In this document: in pieces, positions 37,374 through 48,432 of the stretch
Layout of the letters: each line of letters opens with the position of its first letter
How positions within the stretch are numbered: the stretch's first letter is position 1
From: Humulus lupulus
Lineage: Eukaryota; Streptophyta; Magnoliopsida; Rosales; Cannabaceae
Assembly: GCF_963169125.1 (NCBI RefSeq)
Contig: NC_084793.1
Location: 233,011,360-233,075,359 of the forward strand
Direction of reading: 5' to 3'
Length of the DNA: 64,000 nt
Made by a program: the position numbers and the translations under genes
The notes under the pieces: model-generated
The model's input: only the letters and a program-made list of their open reading frames with translations
Databases searched by the model: none
What the model was told of the DNA's origin: nothing

Positions 37374-37800
37374 AGGAACATGGAGTTCCAAGTGAAGACT
37401 GTATCTTCCTTAGCGTATCACCATGTAAAGGGGTGAGGAGATAAGGGCCAGTTGAGCCCTAGATTAGTAGGACCGTTGGAAATCCTGGATAGGATCGGTC
37501 AGGTGGCCTATATATTGGCCTTATCTTTTGCACTGTTGGCCGTATACAATGTATTTCATATTTCCATGTTGAGGAAACATGTGTTAGAAGAGACTCATGT
37601 GTTGAGTTATGAGGATTTGGAATTAGAGGCTAAGTTATCCTATGAGGAATAGCCAGTCCAGATATGAGACCAAAAGAACAGGGTTCTGAGAAACAAAGCT
37701 ATACCTTTGGTTAAGGTATTATACAGAAACAGTAAGGTCGAGGGAGTGACCTGAGAACTGGAATCAGTTATGTAGGGTTGATATTATGGGCTACTCGGTT
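37374..37800 (+). pseudogene. pol: Remnant of integrase C-terminus and chromodomain
   Basis: This is the only coding sequence left in the derivative. From 37374 it matches the region starting near 7392 of the element at 517-10384. The open piece 37452-37652 reads SPRLVGPLEILDRIGQVAYI, then HVLEETHVLSYEDLELEAKL and SYEE, with stops after it. The chromodomain part VLRNKAIPLVKVLYRNSKVE is interrupted by two stops. No function can remain. Confidence 0.82.
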
Positions 37801-37826
37801 AAAATTTCAAGGACGAAATTTCTGTA

Positions 37827-37836
37827 AGGAGGGGAT
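37827..37836 (+). other. Polypurine tract of the derivative
   Basis: AAGGAGGGGA three bases before the 3' LTR, identical to the tract at 7855-7864. Confidence 0.82.
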
Positions 37837-37839
37837 AGT

Positions 37840-40626
37840 TGTAACGTCCCAAATTTCCTAATAAGGCTTAAGGCCTTGATTAGGGGGGGCCAGGATGACA
37901 AATTATGGAATTATGTGATTATGTGATATATATATATGCATCATTATATGATTATGTGATTTATATTATAATATGACTTGATATGCATGTTTTGGTGTAT
38001 TAAATATGCATGTGGACCCATTTCTAATTAATTGGGAAATTGTTGTAATTTGGCCCGTTTTTGGTATATTTGGCATATATGTGATATATGTATGTGTGAG
38101 ACCACATTATTATCTGGATATATATTTGGGTTACTCGGCACGAGACGATCCTAGGGAGCAAGCTAATGGGAAAGTCACATTGGGACCCACACTTGACTCG
38201 GAGTGAGTAAAGGGGTATAATAGGTATTTTGCACATTGCCGGGATATTGGGCAATGGAAATGATTATTTGATGATATATTGGGAGTTAGTGAGATCAGGA
38301 GAGACTTCTAGGAATTTCGACTATTTTACCCCGGGGGCGTTTTTGGGACCTCGAGCATTAGGATTCGCTTGAGGTTACTTAAGCTCGAAGTAACTTGTCA
38401 GAAACATAAAAGAACGTTCAATACGTTCTCTCTCTCCCGTTATCCCTTTTTGAGGTTCATTATCATTTTCGAAAGAAACTCGAGTGTTTGGACACAGATT
38501 CTAGCAAGGTTAGAGTCATAACAATTCTAGGGAAGATTAGAAGCTTATTAGCTGGAAGATTTAATTAGGAAATGACTCAAACAGAGGTAATCCAAGTTTT
38601 AGGTTTTCAGTTTTCGAGTTTCTAAGCTTTGATTGGATTTTATGTTTTGTTGAGTTTATGGGTTGTTTAAATCTTAGGTTTTGATGGTTTTGGGCCATTG
38701 GGATGTTTGGGAACTTTATTTTTGGGATTTGGATAGGTTTTTGGAAGATTTTTAAATGAAGAAAATGAAGGTTTTGGCTGGGCTCGTGGTTGGGCCACGA
38801 CCTTGTTCTTGGGCGCCATGGCCCAGGCTTGATGAAGGAGGAGGCCTGCTATTTGGGCATTTAGGGTTGCGGTGTAGGGTAGGCGCGCCACGGTGCGAGG
38901 TGCACGCAGAGAGGGGGCTTGGCCTCTGTTTGGAGGCAGGCCACGGCTCAGGATAAGGGGCTGCAGTGCTTAAGGGCAGGTTTGGCCAGATTGGGTTTTT
39001 AGTTGTGGGAACTTAAACTTAAGGGCTCGGGATCGATCATACTACCTAGTTTGGTAGGATTCAACGTCTCGGAGGATGGGGCTCGATCTGGAAGTCTTTA
39101 TTTACTCGTTTTTTACGAGATTCTGTATTATGGTTGTGACTGGGTGATCACTAGGGGTTCAGAATCAGAATCATGTTTGCGGGTCATTTATTGGATACCT
39201 GTGCTTGGACCAAAGGTAAGAAACTGGACCCAGTATGTGATGCATATGATACATGTGATTATGGCATGACATGAATGTTGAATATGGAATTGATCAGAGC
39301 ATGAGTCTCTGTAAATGTGCATGATTATCGATTATGCATGCTGAATGCCTTATATCATGAGCGATAATAGTACCGAGTGTTGGTCGAAGAGCATTGACTT
39401 ATTAGTCAAGAGCGGCAATAGTGTTGTGCGCTGGTCGTATTGGTTAGGCTAACCAGAAGCGTTTGGTACGCTTATACAGAGGATATGGCTAAGAAACCTG
39501 AGGTGACTTAATAGTCACATATCCCAACATTGGCTTATTAGTCAAGAACGACCTTAGCACGTTGAGTGTTGGTCAGCGCCAGGTACGCTTATACAAAGGA
39601 TATGGCTAAGAGACCTGAGGTGACTTAATAGTCACATATCCTAGCATTGGCTTATTAGTCAAGAATGACCTTAGCACGTTGAGTGCTAGTTAGCGCCAGG
39701 TACGCTTATACAGAGGATGTGGCTAAGAGACCTAAGGTGGTTTAATAGTCACATATTGTAGCATTGACTTATTAGTGAAGATCGGCAATATCGCTAAGCA
39801 TTGGTCGAAAGGCACTGACTTATTAATCAAGGATGACATTAGCATGGTGAGTGTTGGTCGAAAGGCACTAACTTATTAGTCAAGGAAAACAATAACACAC
39901 TGAGTGCTAGTCGTAAGGCATTGACTTATTAGTCAAGAAGGGCAATAGCGTGCTAAGTGTTGGTCCATATGATCTAGCCTAACTTGAAGTGCATCATACA
40001 CTTGACCGATTTATTGATCGAAGACAACCTAGCGTTAAGTATGCTAGATCAGCTAGTAAGGTGGTTATACAGAGGAGAGGGCACAAGGCCCCAGGGTGAC
40101 TTATTAGTCTCATGTTGTAGAGCTTCGAGCTAGAATGATTCCCTAATCATTTATTTATACTTGCCTGCATGCATGAGTAGGATTATTACTGCTAGGCATG
40201 CTTATTATGATTTGGTGACATGTTATTAACTGCTTATGAGCATGTTTAAGTTTTCTTGCTGAGCCTCGGCTCACGGGTGCTATGTGGTGCAGGTAAATGT
40301 TAAAGAAAGTTGGACCACCACGACCGATGTGTACATATGCGGCTGCTCGACCACCACGGCCAAGGGTTTAAAGAGGAACTAGGGTTAAACCCTATTTTTT
40401 CCCTTAGGTTGTAAATCTTTTATTGTAATTAAACTTTTAAATGTATTTTAGGATCCCATGTGTATAGTAAACGTTTTAGTGAAACGTCTGTATCATTGAC
40501 CAAAAATTTTAACCCTAAACCGTTAGTCACATGTAGCTACACGATTATGGCAAAATGACTCGTTTAGAAAGTTTAGCACTTTTTTAAATACACAGTGTAA
40601 CGGTCCCTGGGTAGTAGGGCGTTACA
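37840..40626 (+). repeat. 3' LTR of the derivative
   Basis: 2787 bp, TGTAACGTCCC to GGGCGTTACA. Its subrepeat array (about 39355-39960) is shorter than the one in the 5' LTR, so unit number changed after or during insertion. It is related to the solo LTR at 60494-62788. Confidence 0.88.
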
Positions 40627-40631
40627 CCAAT

Positions 40632-42191
40632 TGCCCTTTGTTTAAAAAGTAACATAAAATAAGATCCTAGGTTATGGATAAAAATGGTAAAAGTGGGAGT
40701 TCGGGTTTTGTAGAACCTTTAAGAGAAAGGGGTAACGTTGGCATATATTATTTGTAAAGGGTCAAAAAGTGGTATTTTTGTAAATGATAGAAAATGGTAA
40801 ACTTTTGTAAGGGAGCGAAAAGTTGAGATTTTTCTAAAGTTAAGAGTTGTTTAAAAATCCTTTTTCTAAAAGCCAAAATATGAGTATCTGATAAGAGAGT
40901 TCTTTAGTTAAAGAATGTTAAAATGCACAGCATAGAGAGCATGTTGCGGTGAGCTAATTTTCTCATGATACCGTAAATACTGAAACAAAATCTAGCCTTA
41001 TACACTCTAAGGTATATAAGAGGCTATAGTATAGAGTCTCTAAGAGAACTTTATTGCATGTAGTTATCTTAGAATATTATCTCTAAGAGTACGTCATATT
41101 TTAATCCAAGTACACTGTATTAATTACAGTAAACGCGAAAGGGAAAATGAATAGCGGTGTTAAAGATCCAGCTGGGAACTAAGGACTCCAAGTAAGTTAG
41201 CCTTTCTCTTTATTGGCTACAACATGAATAACCTAGTGTGTGCTTGCAAAAGTAGATTACACTAGTTTTGTTTGGGTCATTAAGACCAGGTTATGCTTAA
41301 TGCCTACTCTTGCAATGCTTTTGCATTTTGTGGCTAAATGGTAAGTAGGTCCTGGTTGAAGCCAGGACAATGGTAATATAGTTCAGGTTGGAGCCAGGAT
41401 AATGGTAATATAGTCCGGATTGGAGCCAGGACATAAATGCTGGAATCGGGTTGAGGCCTATATCCCTTGTTGTTAATCTATTGATTAGTTATGATATGTG
41501 TTATATATATCTTGAATGTTCTTAGAACTTTCTCAGTGCATGCTATTGTGATATGTCTGAACTTGGTTGTTATATATTTCAGATATGGTTATATATCTTG
41601 AATGTTCTGCGAATTTTCTGAGTGCAGGGTATTGAGATGTGTGTGAACTTGGTTGTTAGAAACAATCAAAGTATTTATTTCAGATATGGTTATATATCAT
41701 GATTGTCTGGGATTTTTTGAATGGAGGTGGTTTTGATATGTATGAAAATTGGTTGTTGGGCGCAACCAATGTGCTTGATTTTCCATTAGGGCTATTATTG
41801 AGAATTGTATGGTAAGGTTGGAACTTATCCAATACCTTAATGACCGGTAGCGATATCTACCTTAGGTCGACCCGTTACTAGGTTTTAGTATACTTATGTG
41901 TAAGGCTATTCTTACTAAGTGTTTTTGCTTACCTAGTTGTTTCATGCTGTAGGTGAGTGCAAAAGCAAAGTGGAGCAGTGAGCGCTAGAGTCTGCTTGCA
42001 GATATGTACATGTGGCCTGACCTAGGGAGGTTTTTGATGGAATAAAATTTTGAAATGAAAAAGTTGGGAGCTTATTATTTCTTTTCTCACATTTGTTTTG
42101 CGATAACTCTGTGAAAAAAGTAGTTTTAATTTCGTTTGCTAATCTAAAAGTGTGCGCACACGACCTTTTTAAAACTTTTTTTATATGGAAA
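40632..42191 (+). repeat. 3' LTR of element 3, second piece, end truncated
   Basis: Continues the LTR after the CCAAT duplication (TGCCCTTTGTTTAAAAAG). It contains about 590 bp (40755-41350) not found in the 5' LTR. Homology stops in TTTATATGGAAATT near 42191; the final ~80 bp including the TTACA end are missing, replaced by an Athila-like fragment. Confidence 0.83.
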
Positions 42192-42192
42192 T

Positions 42193-42455
42193 TATCTTAT
42201 ATAGTCTAATAGGCTCTTAAATAAGCATCATCGAACTTAAACTGTGTATCTTTCTCAAGAAAATTACAAAAGACTTGCTTATCTTTGAAAAGTCACGAAT
42301 AAACATTTTATAAAAACTAGCATGCCCAAGAAAACTCCTGACTATCTTAACATTATTAAAAGGAGGAAGTTTCTCAGTAATTGCAATCTTGGCTTGATCC
42401 ACCTCAAGACCATTCTTAGAAACATGATGCCATAATACAATACCCTCTTATACCA
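42193..42455 (-). pseudogene. pol: Athila-like reverse transcriptase fragment
   Basis: On the minus strand from 42455 downward: EGIVLWHHVSKNGLEVDQAK, then ITEKLPPFNNVK, VRSFLGHASFYKMFIRDFSK and FDDAYLRAY. This is the RT thumb/connection part of Athila-type Ty3 elements. Only about 260 bp are left, with a few stops. It ends at 42451-42460 in a junction with a Tat-type element in the opposite orientation, where both share ACCATGAG-like bases. Confidence 0.8.
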
Positions 42456-42456
42456 T

Positions 42457-43839
42457 GAGCAGAACGCTAACGCAAACGCTCTTGCCAAGCTCGCCAACTC
42501 TGGGGAAACGAAGACCTTGGGGCTAGTACCAGTCGAATTCCTGGAGAAACTAAGCGTAGAAGATGTTAGGACGGAGGTCGAGATGATCGATGCCAGGCCG
42601 ACCTGGATGACCCCCATCCTTGAATACCTCATCGAGGGCAAGCTACCTGAAGGAGGTAACGATGCACGGTGAGTCCTGTACCAAGCTCCTAGATATACGG
42701 TAGTCGATGGAGTGTTGTACCGACGTGGGCACTCCCTACCTCTCCTCTGGTGTGTTCTTCCAGGCGAAGCAAAGTCCATCCTGGAGGAAGTGCAAGAAGG
42801 ATTTTGCGGAGACCACACTGGGGGGTGAAGCTTGGCCTTAAAGGTCCTGAGGCAAGGATATTACTGGCCAACTCTGTCCAAAGACTTAATCTCGTACGTG
42901 AAGAAGTGCGACAAGTGCCAGCGGTTCTCTGCAGTTGCCCGAGCTCCTCCAGTCGAGCTGAAGATGATCTCGTCCCCATGGCCGTTTGCCGTTTGGGGGA
43001 TAGACTTGGTTGGCGCCCTCCCCACTGGAAAAGGCAGGGTCCGTTACGCCGTGGTAGCCATCGACTACTTCACTAAGTGGGCTGAGGCAGAACCTTTGGC
43101 AACGATAACGTCCAAAAAAGTGCTTGACTTCGTGGTTAAGAGCATTATCTGCCGGTTCGGCCTGCCTAAGAAGATCGTTTCCGACAATGGCACTCAGTTC
43201 GACAGCGACCTGTTCACCGAGTTTTGTGAAAGATACAGATTCGTAAAAAGTTTCTCCTCCGTGGCCTATCCTCAGGCTAATGGCCAGGTCGAAGCTGTCA
43301 ACAAGACCCTAAAGGTGAGCCTCAAGAAGAGATTAGACGAAGCAAAGGGGGTCTGGCCAGAACAGCTCCCCCAGGTTCTATGGGCATACCGGACCTCGCA
43401 TCGGACTCCTACGGGTCATACTCCCTTTTCCCTAACCTTTGGGAGTGAGGCAATCCTCCCCGTGGAAGTGAAAGTGCTTTTGCATAGAGTCCAGTCTTAC
43501 GACCAAGTTCGAAACCACAGGCTCCTGTGCAATTCCCTCGATCTAGTTGATGAAAGGCGAGAGGATTCATAACTCCAACTCGCCCATTATCAGCAGAAAA
43601 TCACTCGCTACTTCAACACCAAAGTTAAAAAGCGCGCCTTTAGTGTTGGCGACTTGGTCCTAAGGAGAGTTTTCCTAGCCGGGAAAGATCCCAAAGATGG
43701 AGTTTTTGGACCAAACTGGGAAGGACCATACCAAGTCAGCGAAGTCATTAAGGAGGGAACTTATAAGTTAGCTCGACTTGATGGAGGGGCGGTCCCGCGC
43801 ACTTGGAACGCCATCCACTTAAAGAAATATTATCAATAA
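42457..43839 (+). pseudogene. pol: Tat-type integrase with end of RNase H
   Basis: One unshifted frame with three stops at 42670-42672, 42826-42828 and in DSL-like sequence at 43570-43572; the first two look like CGA to TGA. It starts with EQNANANALAKLANSGE (the end of RNase H). The integrase zinc part is GDHTGG ... CDKCQRF. The core shows AVWGIDLVGALPTGKG, KIVSDNGTQFDSDLF and YPQANGQVEAVNKTLK, so D, D and E are all kept. The C-terminal part has FSVGDLVLRRV, GPYQVSEV and HLKKYYQ before the natural stop at 43839. This is the least damaged integrase in the window. Confidence 0.9.
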
Positions 43840-43966
43840 TTCACCTGTAAGGCTTGGAAGGCCACTTTTTATGTATTAATGAGAATCAGTTTTTATGTAT
43901 GTTTGCAAGAGTAACCTAAAGTAACCACGAAAGACCCTTTCCCAGTTACTTGGGGGGCATATGGTA

Positions 43967-44660
43967 CCTGGATATAACCAGGTCTCCTTAATGACTTAGA
44001 AGTTGATTCATATTGATTGACCGCTGTTTTTCTTAAAAAACACGAGATATTGATAAGGATTAGCGCTAGCTAAGTCCTATCCTGGTTTTAACCGGGTCAT
44101 AAAACTTAGAAGTTAATTTAAATCTATTGATCGTTGTTCTTCCTAAAGAGCTCGAGATATGGATAAAAGTTAACATGAACTAAGTTTTCAAAATAATTTC
44201 CTGGTCATAACCGGGTCATAAAACTTAGAAGTTAATGTAAATCTATTGATCGTTGTTCTTCCTAAAGAGCTCGAGATATGGATAAAAGTTAACACGAACT
44301 AAGTTTTCAAAATAAGTTCCTGGTCATAACCGGGTCATAAAACTTAGAAGTTAATTTAAATCTATTGATCGCTGTTCTTCCTAAAGAGCTCGAGATATGG
44401 ATAAAAGTTAACATGAACTAAGTTTTCAAAATAAGTTCCTGGTCATAACCGGGTCATAAAACTTAGAAGTTAATGTAAATCTATTGATCGTTGTTCTTCC
44501 TAAAGAGCTCGAGATATGGATAAAAGTTAACATGAACTAAGTTTTCAAAATAAGTTCCTGGTCATAACCGGGTCATGAAACTTAGAAGTTAATTTAGACC
44601 TATTGATCGTTGTTCTTCCTAAAGAGCTCAAGATATGGATAACGGTTAACGCGATCTAAG
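43967..44660. repeat. 119-bp tandem array in the 3' untranslated region
   Basis: Units start at about 43968, 44082, 44201, 44320, 44439 and 44558, marked by CTGGTCATAACCGGGTCATA followed by AACTTAGAAGTTAAT. The inner spacings are exactly 119 bp and the units are nearly identical; the first is shorter (114 bp) and more diverged. The last ends in a poly-A run near 44667. Tandem repeats at this place in Tat elements are known sources of satellite DNA. Confidence 0.9.
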
Positions 44661-44816
44661 TTTCTCAAAAAAAAAAAAATTTGTAACCAAAGTGCGCAAG
44701 GACAAGAAAGAGGATCAATTAAAAACATAAAACCAAATTGTCTCGAGGTGGAAGCACCTCATGCAAAGGTTACAAAAAAAATATATAATAGTGAAGGGCA
44801 CAAGAGAGGAAAAGCC

Positions 44817-47435
44817 CTAAGCTCCGCTAGGTGGCCCCTTGGAGGTCGCCGTCTCGCCTTGGTCAGCTGCGCCAGAGCCTTCCTCGGCCTCGGAGGGCGC
44901 TTCTTTATCGAGGCGAGCCTGGAACTTCACCAGCAGATGCTCCCAAAGACTCGCTGACAGGAAGGAGTAGTCAACATCCGGGTTGTAGGCCCAACAATGA
45001 TAGAACAGGTCTTCCAAGGCCTTTTCCGAAGTTGCCTGCTCGAACTCCAAGGCGGCCTTGGCCTCAACCTTCGCGGTATCTAGGTCTGTCCGCGAGGTGG
45101 CGAGGGAGGTCTCGAGCTCTTGAACCTTCGAGCGGGTCTTCTCCAACTCGGCCTGCGAGGTCGCCAAGGCATCCTTAGCCGCCTGCAGAGAGGTCTGGTG
45201 CTCGTTCCTCATATCCTCGAGCTGAGTTTTGGCCCTGGCGATACTCTGGTGAAGAGCAACGACGCCCTGCGAGAAATGAGAGATAAATTGCCTTAGGAAA
45301 AAATAGGGCAAAGTGTAATACTAAAAAGTCATAAAAGGGCGAGTCAGCTTATCGTTAGGGTCATGCCCATTGAAGACTCCATCACGCCCACCGGGCTCAT
45401 TGTCTAAATGGCCCGGAGCTCCTTCTCGGTGAACTTGTATATGTGGCTGACGGCGTAGTTCGCCGACTCATACACCGTTCCCCGAAAGGCCTCTGGGATC
45501 TTCTCCAGGTCCTGGGGGTTGACTGGGATACGTACCTCGGGGGGTACAATCGGCGAAGCCCCGACCTCCGTTCCTGCATCCCGGGCAGTGATAGGAGCTC
45601 GCGGAGGAGGTGGGGGCATGTTACTCCCACCAGCAGCAGGAGGATTAGTTCCCGCGACCTGAGCGGCGGGGGGCTGCTCCTTTTCCTTTGCAGGAGATTT
45701 AGTGGGAGTTCCGGCAGTTTTCTTCAAGATCCGGGGCTTCTTCATCTTTGGCCCAGAGGCCCCGGAAAACGCACCTCGAAGGCTCTCTTCGGGCTGAGAC
45801 ATCTCTTCTGTCAAAGCAAAAACATGGTTAGTACGAGATTTAGCAATCATACAGAAACAAAAACAAAGGGGGAAAGAGTAATTAAAGTACACGCATACTA
45901 AAGGAAGCCTTACCTCCCGGGCTAGAAGAAGAACCTATGGTTACGACCATCGGTTCCGGAGTTTCTGCGGGAGAGTCTAAGTGAATTATTTCCCGAGCTG
46001 GAGCTGGTTCTGGATCCGACTCTGGTTCCGGGCTGGATTCTTGTACATATTGCCTAAGTCCCGGAGCCACGACACCTCTCCTGAGGGATGGCCAGGACCT
46101 AAGGTTGGTCCCATACTCCTCGAATAGGATCGACCTAAAGGACGAGGTGCTATCTACGACTATGGTACCCCTAGGTGGGTTATCTTGATAGTCCAGCATG
46201 AGCTAGTCGACGCAGTGGAGCAGGGTTGTGTCCAGATTCGGATCACTTCTCTGGCGATGGAAGAGTTGCCTGGGGTTGAACCTAGCTAGCCGGGGGTCGG
46301 CAATGGCCCTATCTAAGTTCCTAAACATATAAAGGTTACCTTGGACAGAAGGACCCGCGGCTGCTCCGGACTGGGTCCTCTCCTCGTCTGTTATCTGGGC
46401 GACCTCCAACACCCGCTTCCTATTCCTCACAAGTGGAGTCTCGTCCTCCTCGTCCTCGTCCATCGCGACCTCCTCCACGATGATGGGCCTAGAAGTACGA
46501 GCTGAGGGAAGCCCCCAAGGCCTCCTTAGATTCAAAGTCTGATTTGGGAAAATCAGCTTACAGGCCACCATTGTCTCGTCCGTCACGAGCACTCGGTAGT
46601 CCTTCTCACTAGGGGGCAAGCCCGCCAGTGTCTCGTATTGACCCCCGAGGGTCGCAGATTTCTCTGTCCTCACGAAGATAGCTGCAGGATTGATCTAAGT
46701 CGGATAGGGACACAGGAATTGTATGAAACTTAACTTCCGAGCTAAAGATAAAAAGCACTTACGAGGACGGTTGAAGTAATGGAGCTCGCAGTTCCTGAAC
46801 CCCGTCGACATAAAGAATTGATCTTTAAAATCATTGGGGTGGCTGGGCAGCTCGATGACCGCAGCCGTGTTGGGAAATCGGGTTAGATAGTAAAACCCAT
46901 CGCCTCGCCCCCGCTGATCCGGGCTGGCCTTGAGGCAGAAGAAATACAAAATATCTGCAGGAGTGGGGACCTCCCACTCGTGCTTCAAAAATAAGTATCT
47001 CAACCCCGCCAACAACCGATAAGAGTTGGGGGGGAGCTGGAAAGGGGCCAACTTCACATAATTCAGGAAGTCAGCGAAATACTGATCCAATGGCAGGAAG
47101 GCCCCCGCCTTAAAATGCTCGTCGCTCCAGGCCGCGAACGATTCTTTGAGTGGCGCGCAGCTCCGCTCACCCTCTGCGGGAGGTCGGGCCACTATAGATG
47201 CCTTCCCCAGCGCGATGTTGTGGGAGAGGAAGATTTTGTTGATCTTCGCCTGGTCGGTGATCTTTGAGACGATCCTCTCTGCCTCAAAGAACGCGTCAGG
47301 AGCCACCTCGAGCTCCTGCTCCACTGCCGGCCCAAAGCTGGGGATCGGAGAGTCCGGCATCACCGATTTTCCTTTGTCCTGCTGAGAGGCCGAGCTGCCG
47401 ACTGTCTTTTTTGGAGCGTTCCTCTTCGGTGCCAT
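44817..47435 (-). pseudogene. Antisense spliced extra ORF (aORF) of the Tat element
   Basis: Four exons on the minus strand: 47435-46763, 46681-45914, 45807-45353 and 45266-44817. Introns of 81, 106 and 86 bp begin GTAAGT, GTAAGG and ATAAGC (a damaged third donor) and end CTGCAG, TGACAG and TCGCAG. Splicing keeps one frame from MAPKRNAPKKTVG to the end KGPPSGA. Exon 1 has LDQYFADFLNYVKLAPFQL and EVPTPADILYFF, resembling the domain annotated as putative gypsy-type transposon protein (PF04195-like); exon 2 ends acidic and Pro/Ser-rich; exon 3 is Pro-rich; exon 4 is a long coiled coil (LEKTRSKVQELETSLATSRT). In-frame TAGs at 46203-46205 and 45404-45406 plus the lost donor make it a pseudogene. 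The role of such aORFs is unknown. The family name is from memory of motifs, moderately sure. Confidence 0.72.
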
Positions 47436-48160
47436 CTGGTCGCCAAACGAACAACAGAAAAGATTTCAGAAAAGGCGACCTAAGCATAGGGAAGAATCAA
47501 ATTGTTCTTTACACGAGCTGAGGTAAGCCCAGCCCGTGGAGAGTGAGACCACGCGGTTCAATGAACACGCGCCTGTTCTCCCAACAGATCCCCGATTACT
47601 CGGAATTCGTGTGTCAGGAGGGTCAGATTAAATTTTTGCCTTGGAGGGAAAGTTCCAATTGGCATGAAAGGCAAAACCGCCTGTGAAGCGTATCCCCTAA
47701 GCTACCCGGTTTTGCACCCAAAATATGTCAAAAATCCTACCCAGAAATCGTCCCCAGAAAAGGCATCCTGTAAACCATACTCTTAAGTGATCTCCTACAA
47801 CAAAAATACCCTAACCTAAAAGGCTTTCACCCTTCACTCCCACAAAAAACCAGTAGACCCTTGCATGTGACTATAGTAAATATTTACCTAAGCCACAGTG
47901 AAAAATATTTTCAAAACACGCATGATCAGGAGACTTACAGGGTATTTGATTGGAAGGTGGATGAAGGTGTCGCCTAGGTGGGAGCTTCGCCTGAGTATTT
48001 GTCCAAAGCTTTGAAGGAGTCCTCACGTCGGAGCTTCCTGAACGCTGAGTGTAACAGCCGTAGAGAAGAGGGTTTTGTCTGAGATAAAGAGAGAAGAAGG
48101 AGAAAAGTTATGAGAAATTTCGAATGAAAGGGTGGCCCATGCGTAGGGTGGCCACCCCTT

Positions 48161-48168
48161 TTTATATA
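48161..48168 (-). promoter_or_regulatory. TATA box for the antisense ORF
   Basis: TATATAAA on the minus strand, followed by AAGGGGTGG, about 730 bp upstream of the aORF start codon. The stretch between has no ORF and would be a 5' untranslated region. It lies outside the LTR, so the antisense gene seems to have its own promoter. Inference from sequence only. Confidence 0.5.
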
Positions 48169-48432
48169 CGTGAAGGGTCGAGTGTAGAGGGCCATTGGAT
48201 GGCCCTGATGAGGGATCCGAGGCCCTCAACTCAAAATACAGAACGACGGCTGAACATAGGCTAGGCAATTAAATACGGTTCTCGTAAGACGTACCGTCAC
48301 CCAACCACGATGTTCCACGTATCAGGCGCCTGCGTAAGAAGTGGAATATGAAGAGTTCATGGGGAAGCCTAAAAGCCCCTACTGTGGTCTTACCCGACGT
48401 GGCATACCATGGGCAGGGGCTTGGGGGGCAGA

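Larger units (their letters stand above)
34430..40626 (+). mobile_element. Tekay-like deletion derivative nested in the 3' LTR
   Basis: 6.2 kb flanked by a perfect 5-bp duplication CCAAT (34425-34429 and 40627-40631). It starts TGTAACGTCCC and ends GGGCGTTACA. Inside, the 5' LTR breaks off near 37373 and joins directly to the integrase C-terminal part. The LTR end, primer site, gag, PR, RT, RNase H and most of the integrase are missing. The 3' part, with chromodomain remnant, polypurine tract and full 3' LTR, is present. Confidence 0.9.
13325..42191 (+). mobile_element. Large Ty3/gypsy chromovirus with two nested elements
   Basis: The outer element has its 5' LTR at 13325-16899, interior pieces at 16900-17295 and 26699-32006, and its 3' LTR in two pieces (32007-34429 and 40632-42191). 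A copia element sits in its leader (17296-26698) and a Tekay-like deletion derivative sits in its 3' LTR (34430-40626). The pol order PR-RT-RH-IN with a degenerate chromodomain-like end marks it as a chromovirus. The last ~80 bp of the 3' LTR are missing, so no target duplication can be checked. All genes carry many stops. Confidence 0.88.

Noticed and set aside
42342..42979. Arg/Ser-rich minus-strand frames
   Set aside because: Antisense of the Tat RNase H end and integrase; no homology visible.
44748..45178. Plus-strand frames rich in Pro/Arg
   Set aside because: Antisense to the coiled-coil exon of the aORF; composition is a by-product of the other strand.
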